Shown: one piece after another, positions 34,101 to 46,100 of the stretch
How positions within the stretch are numbered: the stretch's first letter is position 1
Layout: the number at the start of each line of letters is the position of its first letter
From: Echiichthys vipera
Taxonomy: Eukaryota; Chordata; Actinopteri; Perciformes; Trachinidae
Direction: 5' to 3'
Assembly (NCBI GenBank): GCA_963691815.1
Contig: OY829662.1
Span: forward strand, 27,580,232-27,644,231
Length of the DNA: 64,000 nucleotides
Position numbers and translations under genes: made by a program
The notes under the pieces: model-generated
The model's database searches: none
What the model saw: only the letters and a program-made list of their open reading frames with translations
What the model was told of the DNA's origin: nothing

Positions 34101-37100
34101 TAACGACTGTCGTTGGCGCTTGGAGCATCATCTGCCTCGTTAACGTCCTCACTAGAGGTTAAATGACTGGATCTCTACACCAGACATTTGGACCAGTCCC
34201 AGCCTGGTAAAATGCGTAAATGAACTAATGAAGCCTCTTGAATGAGAGAGAGAAACGTCTTCCAACACAAACAACCAGGTCCAGTTGCTTTTGTCTTAAA
34301 TTTATTTGGGGTATATTTAGGATTCTGATAGCTGATATCAAGACCAAAACAGTGATACATCTACTTGGTGTTTATGATGCGTACTACACGGTGGTGTAGT
34401 GGTTAGCACTGTCACCTCACAGCGAGGAGGTTCCATGTTACGGTCTTTCTGTGTGGAGTTTGCATGTTCTCCCCGTGTCTGCGTGGGTTTTCTCCGGGTT
34501 CTCCGGTTTCCTCCCACAGTCCAAATACATGCACGTGTTAGGTTAATTGATGACTCTAAAATTGCCCGTAGGTGTGAATGGTTGTCTGTCTCTGTTTGTC
34601 TCTATGTGCCCTGTGATAGACTGGCGTCCTGTCCAGGGTGTACCCCGACTCATGCCCGATGTCAGCTGGGATCAGCTCCAGCGACCCCGACAGGGACAAG
34701 CGGTTGAAGATGAATGAATGAATGAAGGTAAAACTCACTAAAAATTACTCATCTTATCCATGGTAAAAATATTTTCAGAGTAAAATTTAATTATGTGCAG
34801 TGACTATAAATCATTTTAAATTGTATTTGTAAATATATAATAAAACATACTATTCCTATTCAGTGAATTTTTTACATGAATAAAATGTGGAAATATTAAA
34901 ATATTCTAGTTCCCACTGAATTCTAATTTTACTATGTATTAATTACTTAGATTGATTTAATACATTTTACTATTCCAAAAAGTCCGTTTTTTTTCAGTGT
35001 CAACCACTCAAGAGCAGATTTGTGGTTAAAAGTTGAAGAAAGTCTTTGACATTGTCCTCTTTTCGTTAGTTAGTAAAGTGCAGAACAGGCAGGCTTTGCA
35101 GGATATTCTCCGAGAACTGTAGTGTGGCTACTACAAAGCAGTGGGAAAGCAAACAAAGCCTGGATCAATGCTGTTAACTTTAACTTTCCCTTTCCAGACA
35201 AAAACAGACAGAAACCTACCCAAAGTTTGATCCAACAAAATGAAGATACAATCCTCTAACGCCACAGAGGAATGTCTATGCTGGCTGGGCCTTGTATCCT
35301 GTGTGTATGTATGTGTGTGTTTTGAGAAACGTCATACACGTCACTTCCTTCCCCTTTAGTTTTTATCAGACACAGAGAGAGGAAAAGAAGGACAGGGAGG
35401 ATGAGATTTGATCATGCTGCTCAGGCGTCTGCTCGTTTTGTTTCCACACATTCCAAACTACAGTCATGGAGCTCTTTATCATTGTGTTTTTAGAAGTGTT
35501 GATAAGCTGCTCTTCAATTCTGGACAGAGACAGGCTTACTCTTTCCCCCTGCTTTCAGTCTTAATGCTAAGCTAGGCTAACCAACTCTTGACTCCAGCAC
35601 TGTACTGTGGACTGTACTGCGAATGTTGAACTATACCTTTTAGGTTTATAATCAATATAGAAAATTCATGATACCTGTGCTTTATGTGTCGCTAAAGCTA
35701 AAAGGAAAGACAGCGGCATTTGAAAATGGAGCACCTGAAGCCGTTTGATCCTTTTTATGTACTTCCATAATTCTTGCACTTCTTGACTAGTACCTTCATT
35801 TATCTGACCAAAATGTGTTTATTGCTTATTGGGACCTAATTAAGGTTGAGTATGTAGAATCTTTATTAAAAGCTATATTTAACAAACAAAATACTCCTGC
35901 GTCTCAGAGGATCTTAGTGATCTAGAAGGCTTATGTAGTGGGAGCATATCAGTGATATACTTCGGCCCTAGACCATGTAGTGATTTATATGTGAGCAGGA
36001 GGATTTTGAAATCAATTCTCTGACGTACAGGAAGCCCAGTGTAATGATTTAAGAATTGGTGTAATGTGCTCACATTTTTTGGTCTTTGTTAGAACTCTAG
36101 CAGCAGCGTTCTGAACAAGCTGTAGCTGCCTGACAGTTTTTTTGGGAAGACCTGCAAGGAGACCACCAGACTTTGATTTGGAGAGAATAGGAATGAGATT
36201 GTTTAGGTTAGAAGGGTGTCTAAGTTTCCCAATGTTCAGTCTCTTGGTAGTCACAACAGGAATGTAGAAGGTGCCAAGCTTTGACGCAGCAAGCCTTGGG
36301 CCCAGCTGATAATGTGGTCTACTGCTGAACCCTTTTCTGTATCAGTAATATTCAGGACTGCTGTCAGGGTGGGGCGGGGGTGGCCATGAGGGGGGAGGAG
36401 GAGTGAGTGATCTTCACTCACATTCGAAATGAACGGGGCGGTAGAGGGGGATGGACACCTCTCCTCTTTGCTCTGGTGTCTCTCATGGTCAGCGCTCTGC
36501 TTTTGCAATGGCGGTCCTCCTTCGACATTCATGATAAGCTGTGTTGTGTCTTCCTTCCTCTTGTCCCTGGCAGTAATGATAGATGGATGACGCAGGAAGT
36601 AAGACATGTTGCTAATTAAAAGCTTTACTCCCAGCTTATTTAGTCAAAGTCCATCTGCCTTAAAAAGATGCAAACCTGTTCTTTAGTTGAACACTTGCTT
36701 GCTGGGGAGGTTTCTTGGTACTTTTCCTCCCCGCTGGGTCCTCCCAGTTATCCGTTCTCCTTTGTCGCAGGGAGGTGGTCTTCTCTTTGGCTTTGCACCA
36801 AGTGTGTTCCAGGGAGGATTATCGCTGGTAGATTTATTACCCTGTACAGGGAACTCCCGTTTCTTAGTAGCTTCATCATTGCTAATTAGCTGGGTTCTGG
36901 CATGCCCCTGTCCACTGTTTTCTGTCAGTGCTAGAGTGGTATTGTTTCCACAATATCCATTCACTTCTATATATACTTCTAACCGATTATTTTTGTCACC
37001 AACAGTAAAATCTTCTGTAGTAGTTTGTGGTAATCTTCCGTAGAGAAGGGAGACATCTTCTGCTGATTACCTTTAGCACTGTAGCACAGGCTCAGGCTTA

Positions 37101-40100
37101 TCTTGAATGGTAGGCCTCCCTGCCTAGCGTTGAGGAAGTTGTAAAAATATTAAAATGCCTCTGTTATCTAAAAGAAAATATAATCGCACTGGTTTTGTAA
37201 GTATCCAGGAACTGTTGCTCTTTGTTTCTTATTGAGGAGAAGCAAATAGTAGCAGATAGTAGCAAAAAATGCAAGCAAAGGCGAGAGCAAGCAGAAAAGC
37301 GTCCGCTCTGTAGCAAAGCAGGAAGTAAAACTTAAAGCTGCATGAATTATTTTTCGTGGAACAAACTGTAAACACAACTTTGACATATTATCCCCGTATG
37401 AGGCTGATATGGCTCTGTGATGGCTCCTACTGTCAACTAGGGTTTTCGACCTGCAACAGGAGGATTTCTTTCTCCTTATGTTCATTATGGTATTCCCCCC
37501 TTTTGTTATGGACACTTGAGCCAGGTTGCCTGTATATACAGTAAAGATGACGCATATGGATCATGTGGAAGAAAACATGATTGAGAAAGTAAATAACAGG
37601 GCTAGGTCACCGTGTACTGGGGACATAGGCCTGATAAGCACACATTCTTATCGGGGCGGCTGTGGCTTGGTGGCAGAGTGGGTCGTCCTCTGTTCGAGAG
37701 ATTGGTGGTTCAATCCCCATCTCCCCCTGGTCCACATGTCGAAGTGTCCTTGGGCAAGACACTGAACCCCGAATTGCTCCCCGTGCTGCGCATGGGTGTG
37801 TAAATGTGGTGTGAATGGTTAGATCAGATTAGATGGTATGTAGATGTCCACTGCCATCAGTGTGAATGTCTGTGTGAATGGGTGAATGTGACAGACACTG
37901 TGAAGCGCCTTGAGTAGTCAGATGACTAGAAAGGCGCTATATAAGTACAAGTCCATTTACCATTTACCATTCTGTTTAGAAAACAATAGAACTGTGTTTG
38001 GGCATGATGACGTCTGGTCACAAAGTAGACGCTACTGATTGCAAATGTTTGGGTGTGTATTGGAAAGACCTGATGGGGCCTGTAAACATTGTCAGCACGC
38101 GGACCTCGGTATAAGAGGGGAAGTTCTGTTAAGAGACACTTGAATTAAGGAATTTGGAAATTGAGGAACTTAGGATTCAGAATCTTGGAATTTGTGTTAG
38201 CCTTGATTCAATAAAAATTCCCCTTGATGGCTGTGAGACCTCTCTGCTGACTCATTCTTGTAGACCTTTCTATTAATACATTGTTCTACCATAATCACCC
38301 CCTGGTGGCTGGCTGCAGTATAGGACAAAAGTCCAGCCCCCTCCATGTTAGTGGATGGGACATGGGCCAAACTAAAATGTCAAAGTACACCACAAATGAA
38401 TTAATCCCAAAGATGGTTTCTTTCAATGTAGGTACTTTTTTTTTTTATCACTGATTGATTTGAGTTTGAGTTCATTTTTCTGATCAGTTTGAATTACTTA
38501 TTCGATGCTATAAAAACCGGGGGAAACCTCATGATTGACAGCAAGGACTGACTTGCTACTCCCTACTGTGCTCTGATGCAAAATTACAACATGGCGGCGC
38601 CTGCATCTGGGATACTTTGACTTCATTGTTTACAGTGGAAGGAAGGAGAGATACGTCCTCCATCTTTATATGCAGTCTGTGGTCCTAACAGGCTTAAATA
38701 GTTACCGTTGCCTAATACAGATCTAACTGACAGCAATTTCTTATTATATAACAGACAATATATGCTGATACCAGTTTTTTTTATGACTGCTGAAATTGTC
38801 CTTTAAAGTCAAAGTCAAGTGAAAGGATATTTAAAATGTCTTCCAGTTCTAGTGTTAAATATTCTTTAGAAATAAACTTTTTTTTTTAACCCTTATTTTT
38901 TTCAGGGGGAGAACACTGAGAGCAATGCTCTCTTATTCAGGAATGCCCTGATCACATTCACACAGTTACACATTCACACCTGGAAGCTGCCCAGTAAACC
39001 CGCAGTCTGCTGGCCACTGAGCAGCTCCACTGGAGCAGTCTGGGGGTTATGGGCCTTGCTCAAGGGCACCTCAATGGTGTGATGAGGGAAGGGCAAGTGC
39101 TCAGGTCACAAGCTAGCTTCTCTAATCTTTAGACCACCACTCCCTCCTATTGATCTTTGAAAAGGATGTACTTGCATTATTATGCCATTATCATTTTATC
39201 AGTGGAAAATGGTCTCAAAATGGCAATTTTATCGCTTCTCGCAATCATTTCTGGGACAATTTATCGCCCAGCAACATTTGTTATTGTGACAGGGCTATTC
39301 CTGATGTCTATTTATTTGCGACTGTTCCGGAAAAAGATGTCATTGAGCGGTTCGCAGTGGTCTAATGTGGAGAAGTGTTTACTGCAGATTTGATCAGATG
39401 AAAATATTCAAAAACAGTCTGACAAAACAAAAACTTCCAGGGGTGATGATGTATAATCAAGAAGCAGTCAGGCCGAGCCTCGGATTATTTCAAGTAATTT
39501 GAGTACAAGCGGGCCTGGGCTGTGGGCGAAGAGGAAGGGGGGGACAATCAAGCTTTTGGCTTTTGACCTGCCAAGGAACTGCAGTTGTGGATTTGCTTTA
39601 AGCTAAAATCTGGTACAGTGCAGCAAATGGTGACAGTAATATTTTAAATAAATAAATAATACAAATAAATATCCGACTTACTGGATGTAGCTATGTCATG
39701 CTCTCCCACTGTGTGACCCTTAAATGATACGTCCTCATTTAAAGTAACATATTACAATAGACGTATTCTCCTAACAGACGTCGCTCCTTACACTGGAAAA
39801 TGGATTAACACATGTATAGATACAGTGCCTAGAGAAAGTCATGATACCCTTTTGAAATTGTCACTTTTTTGTTGTTTTACAGTCTGAAATGATAATACAT
39901 AAAAAAAAAATTAAATTCCAACGCGATTTACACATTTTACCTTACAACATTTAAGTGATTTTCTTTTACCAAAATTTCTGAAAATGAATTAAAAAATCAA
40001 AACTAGAATAGCAGGATTGGAAAAGTGATGAGTCCCCGGATGTAATACTTTAATTACAGCCATCGGTCTGTTTGGATATGTCTCCAGCTTAGTGCACCTA

Positions 40101-43100
40101 GATTGGGAAATATTTCCCCATTCTTCCTGCAGAACTGTTGGAATTCAGTAAAATTCTGTGGTGAGCGCTGATGGACTGCACTCTTCAAGTCCATCCACAG
40201 ATGTTCTGTAGGATTCAGGTCAGGGCCCTGAATAGGCCTCTCTAGGACATTCACCTTCCTGTCATTTAGCCACTCTGTTGTTTTTATGGTGGTATGTTTT
40301 GGTCGTTGTCATGCTGGAAGGTGAACCGCCTGCCCATTTTCATATTTGTCTCATAGAGGGCTGCAGGTTTTCCTTAAGAATTTGGGTGGACTTGGCAGCA
40401 GCCATTTTCCCTTCAATCCTGACCAACTGCCCAATCCCTGCTGAAGGGAAACAAGCCCACAACATAATGCTGCCATCACCATGCTTCACTGTAATGATGG
40501 TGTTTTTTGGGTGGAGTTCATCCAAAAAAGTTCAATTTTGGTCTCATCTGACCATATAACCTTTTGCCACATGGCATCAGAATCTTCAGTGTTGTTTTGG
40601 CATACTGTTAACGACACTCAGTGTGACATTTTCAGAAGAGGCTTCTTTCTTGCCACCCTGCCATACATGTAGAACTTGTGAAATTGTTGTCACATGCACA
40701 GATCGACCAACCTCTGCCATTAAGACTTCTAACTCCTTCAAGGGCACCATGAGCCTCTTGGTAGCTTCTCTGATCAATCTTTCCCTGGCTCAGTCATCCA
40801 GTTTGGAGGGGCGGCCCGATCTAGGCCAGGTCTGGGTGGATCCATATGCCTTCCACTTCTGGACAAAAGTCTGAACGGTCCTCAGAGGGATAGTTAAAGC
40901 CTTTGAAATCTTTTTATATCCTTCTCCTAACTTGTGCCTATCCAAAACTTTATCCTTTTGAAAGCATCTTTCCAATTAATGGTGAATTCTTTGTGTTACT
41001 ATCAAGCCCCTGCCACAGCGACTTCCTGGTTGATCCAATACGGAAGTGCCCAAAACTGCAGTTCTCCAAGTGTCCACTAGGAGTAGTTTGCACAATAGAG
41101 CATTGACCCCATTGACCCCATTGACCCCCATGTTAAACAGACCCTTTTCAAGGCATAATTAAACCTATTTGAGGCCTGGTACAAAAGAACATTATAGTCT
41201 GTATGTTTAGGTCATATCTCCATGACAACACTTAGGAGGGTGATTTGTTTTGTACCAGGCTATTTTTTTTTAATTTTATTGGAGGTTAAAGTTTATGAAT
41301 AAATTATAAAATGAATAATTAGGGGCGTGGTCTCTTGAGTGACAGTTAGCCCCTGGCCCTCACTTCTCCTCAGAGGCTAGTTGTAAGAATTAGCATGCTA
41401 ACTTCGTCATCTTGACCTGGACTGTGGTCATACGTGTGGTGGTGTTACCATGAGTGACAAGATGGTTTGCTCTTCGATCAACTGTACAAACAGATGGTTT
41501 AGGAACACACCGTGTTAATGTTAGCTTTGTTATGCTAATAAAATAGCCGCACTTGCACCATCACTTCCAATACAGCCAATACAATCGATGACACATACAC
41601 TAGATTCTAATCTGGAGCAATGGGAGGATTCGAGCTGTGAGGGTCGGTGTTTTACAGTCTATGAGCATGGTACTGTGTTGAATATCAGTTTTAATCATAG
41701 ATCATAAATGCTGGTTGCTTGCACTTGACTCCTGGAGCCGGTGTAATCTCCGCTAAAGACACGGGAGTGCCTCTACTTGACTCGTGGAACCGGTGTAGTC
41801 TCCGTTAGAGACACGGGACTCCCACTCCATTTTATCTAGTAACGTGTTCTTTAAGCTAGCTCCCGGGCAGTGGTGCTAATGTGGTTTTATTCTGTAAACA
41901 TCACCCAGGCGGCCGTATCTCCCTCCCCCCAAAATCCCATCAATGCCCTTTTTTGGTAAGAGGAAATGAGTAGGAGTCAAAGTCCAACAAGATGGCGGCT
42001 CCCAGTGGAGTGGAATCCTCAAGGAACAGCTGATTTTATTCTGAAGTAATCAAAAACACCACAATTGATGTCAGGGGGAGGCCAATTAAATTGGTGTGTA
42101 ATCTGGAAGGTGATTGGTTAAACCTGAGAATGTTTATAACTAGGGATGCTCGATATTGGCTTTTCTGCCGATATCCGATATTCCGATATTGTCCAACCCT
42201 TAATTTCCGATACCGATATCACCCGATACCGATATATGCAGCCTTTTTACACCAAAATTCATCACATATCACCTATTATGGAATTAACACATTATGCCTA
42301 ATTCTATTGTGATGCCCCACTGGATGCATACATGAATGCAACACGGCTTTTCAAATGTAAACACAGTCTGTACAAAATAAGTTATTGAAAAAAGTGCCAT
42401 TCACTTATTTGTTTGTGTTTTTAGAGAGAATATTTTGCCTCAAACAAAATTACAGACAACATCACAACAAGGAAGATGCATAGCTTCAGTCCAGAGTAGT
42501 AATCAAACTTAGTTTTCTTTTTCCAGACTGAGTAACGACAGAGCCGTAACTTGGCAAATAATACAATCAATAAATTAGCAGTTAAGCTCAACATGCTAAC
42601 CTGTATTGGATCTAACGGATACAGCACCAGAAATTACCTTCTCGACGTGACAGTAAACAATGCTGTACAATTTGGGTAAGCACTGGTCTGAGAAACACTT
42701 GCGCCTGGGCACGAGATAACGAAAAAAGTGTTTTTCTCGGTGTCGGCTGTTGCTTATTTTCATCACTTTGCTGCACATATGTAGCGTTTAACTCCGCATG
42801 ATTCTTCTTGAGGTGGGTGATCAAATGTGATGTATTTGTTTCCTCCTCTCATAACCAAAACGCCTTGCAGTCATTGCAAAGCGCACATATACTGTTAGTA
42901 GATGACACTTGGAAATACTTTCAAACCACGGACATCTCATGCACCGGGCGAGCAAGCTTGTTAGCCACGGTTAGCAACCTACGAGTGAAGCGTGTTGTTG
43001 TTGTTATACGTCATCAAGCATGCGCCTGTAAACGGCCCGTGTTGCATTCAGGTACACTCGGAAATGCTGAAGCCTACAGAACTAACATCGGTTGTAAAAA

Positions 43101-46100
43101 ACCCGATACCGATAATTCCCGATATTACATTTTTAACTCAATATCGGTGGGCCGATATTATCGGACATCCCTATTTATAACGGTTATTCTAAAGGGACTC
43201 ATCACTTTTCCAACACTGCTATTCAGTTTTTCATTTTTTAATAATTTTCTGAAATTTTGGAAAAGAAATATAATTTGAATGTTGTAAGGCAAAATGTAAA
43301 TCCCGCTGGAAATTCTATTATTCCTATACATGAGAAAAAAATAATAAAAAGCTGATTACAAACAGAAAAAAGTAGTCATCAAGTTTCCTCTTGTTATGCT
43401 GAACTGCAGCTGTGGGATAAGAGTGGAACCGGACCCATCTCACTTACCATTGACAGCTCAATCATTTCTCCCTCCCCCCTTGCACGCAACCTTGGTGTTA
43501 TCCTGGACCCCACGCTCTCCTTTGATCACCACGTCCGCTCCATCGTCAAGACCTCCTACTTCCACCTCCGCCGCATCGCCAAAATCAGACACTGCCTCTC
43601 CCCCCCCTGCCGCTGAATCCCTCATCCACGCCTTCATCTCCTCACGTCTCGACTACTGCAATTCCCTCCTCACTGGCATCACCTCCCATTCCCTCCATAG
43701 ACTCCAAATGGTCCAGAACTCTGCTGCTCGCCTCCTCACTCACACCCGCTCCCGCGAACACATCACCCCCATTCTCTACACCCTCCACTGGCTCCCGATC
43801 AAACAACGCATCGACTTCAAAATACTCCTCCTCACCTTCAAAGCTCTCCACCATCTGGCACCACCCTACCTCTCTGACCTCCTTACCCCCCACCGCCCCT
43901 CCCGAGCCCTCCGATCCTCCTCCTCCCTAACTCTGACCATGCCACCTTCCAAACTCAAAACCTTCGGACACAGAGCTTTCTCTAGAACTGCACCCCGACT
44001 CTGGAACTCTCTCCCCCAGCCCATCCGTGACTCTCCATCACTCACAACATTTAAATCCCGTCTAAAAACCTTCCTTTTCTCACAAGCCTACAACCTCCCC
44101 TACCCATAACTACATTCACTCCCGGCCTCTCCCCCCGACTCCCCCCCCCACCCTCCTTCCGCTCTCCTCACCCATTCAGCCCCTCCCCTTGACCCCCCCC
44201 CCCCCACTGCTCTTCAATCCATCCCCCCACCTCTATTGTTGTACCTGTTTCTGGCTATTTGTCTGTATCACCATTACCCCATGCCCCCTTCGCCTTGCTT
44301 CCCTGTCATCCTTGTCATCCTTGTCCCCTGTTGTTTATCATCTGTATATTATATGTCCTACTCTGTAAGCGACTTTGGGTCCCTGAAAAGCGCTATATAA
44401 AATAAATGAATTATTATTATTATTATTAACAGCTAACCCTACCGAGGCAATCATTGCATAGAATCTTGTAAGTGGTGAGGGTGAAATCAAAACTGAGCTT
44501 GTCTGCATAACCGTCATTCATTTGACTGTTAGTGTGGTGAATTATATGCCTCTGTTTGCTAGAAGGTGGGTTTTAAAGAAGAGGGGACACATTATTATCA
44601 TTGAAGCATGGAAACTCGTGAACTCACTACATTAGAGAAAGAGTAATGTATTTCCTTCCTAACAGGGCGAGTGTGTGGGAGCACACTGCAGGACTTGAGT
44701 CAAACATGTCATCCATTTGTCATCTTACCAGCAACTGAATTGGGGCGGGGCATAAGGTAGAGAGGGATGGAGTGGGTGGAGCCTGATGAGCGGGCAGAGC
44801 CGCGACCTCGGCCTGGGTGGAGCTTGTTGAGGCTGTAAGTGGAGGCAGCCATGTTGTCCTCGACCCTGTACAGGAAGCCAGGATTTGTGCTTCGAGCTGT
44901 TACCATACAGGAACAGGAGGCGGAGGCCACCACTGGCCGCACCCCCAGCTGCCAGAGATTCAGGCTGCTGCTACAGTAACTATCACCAAGATACTTGCCG
45001 CTGCCATCTCGCTCTGCTGCCGAGTCAGCGGAATAGCTGGTCAACGTGGCTGGAAGTCAGTGAGGAAAAGACAGAAAAAGTTAATTCAGCAGTGAAAATG
45101 TTTCTTTTCAAAGAAGCTGTATGTACAGTTTGTCACCTATGATGCCACTGTCTCTGCTCTCCAGTGTTGAGGTGAGGGAAGTAACAGAGGCGTGGTTGGA
45201 GGAGGTGTGCTTGTTGTTGTTCCACTCCCCTCCAGCAGGAGGCTGCAGTGTGGAGCAGGGGGAGGTACTGCTACTGGCCAGACTGGAGGAAGGAGATATT
45301 CTCTGTGGGAGAGAGGAGATTGTAGCCTCACTTTCTTATACAGTCTGTGTATGCAACAACACATGTAGATAAAAGCAAGCTTCAAATATCAATTGGATAA
45401 AAAAGACAGGATAGAAGGAATCTATATAACATTTGGAGAATAAAGCAACGTTTGGAATAGAATAGAATGGAAAAGAATAGAACAAACTTTTGTTCAGCCG
45501 AGGCAGGACAATTGTCATTGGTCTCTCTCTGGAGCATAAAAACAAACCACATCGCACCCTCTGCACCTCAGTACAGGTGCTGGGCCCGTCATCCTGGCTA
45601 TTTCACTTGGTGCACACCTTGGTGGTGAGTACAACCTCCTACTCAACACATCAACAACCCATCATTGGGGCGGCCAGTGGCACAGTGGTTGGAGCAGTCG
45701 CCCTTTGTGCAGATGCTGAGGGACCTCGAGGCAGTGACCGCAGGTTTAACTCCAACCTTTGGAGGCCCTTTGCTGCATGTATCCCGCTCTCTCTCAGGAG
45801 ACCGGAGTCTGTATAAGCCTGTTGGAACCCATCCCCTCCGACAAATCGCACCATAAAAAGAAGTACTAGAGGAGTTTGACTGGCAGTTACCATTACCCGT
45901 TACCGCTAGCCGTTACAGCTAAGTAAACATTAAAGTTAGCCGATCAAGGAGAAACATGGCCAGCCTACAGTAGCTAACAGACAACCCGCAATGCCTGCCG
46001 CTATTGGCTTGTACAATGGAAACAGAACGTGATTGAAAAACATTGTCAAATCAGTCACATTTAAAAAAATAAATTAATTCAGTCTAAATATATTTTTTTT

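Larger units (their letters stand above)
39822..43375 (-). mobile_element. Tc1/mariner transposon, second copy, with two nested insertions
   Basis: Left end CAGTGCCTAGAGAAAGTCAT at 39824, then ACCCTTTTGAAATTGTCAC, and the inner GCGATTTACACATTTTACCT, as in copy 1 but on the minus strand. The transposase pieces (41000 to 40030) read SRQNKKMERCFQKDK-like, LGEGYKKISKALTIPLRTVQ, TWPRSGRPSKLDD, LKELEVLMAEVGRSVHVTTI, GDGSIMLWACFPSAGIG and NPTEHLWMDLKSAVHQ. Insertions lie at about 41005-42003 and 42141-43173. The 5' UTR resumes at 42004-42140 and 43182-43320. The outer TIR on the right is degraded and abuts a LINE. Confidence 0.88.

Noticed and set aside
36687..37043. 118-codon plus-strand frame
   Set aside because: It is the opposite strand of a minus-strand LINE ORF1-like region and shows no domain.
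42340..42830. Small frames inside the hAT MITE as a transposase
   Set aside because: Short and on both strands, with no BED, hATC or catalytic motifs.
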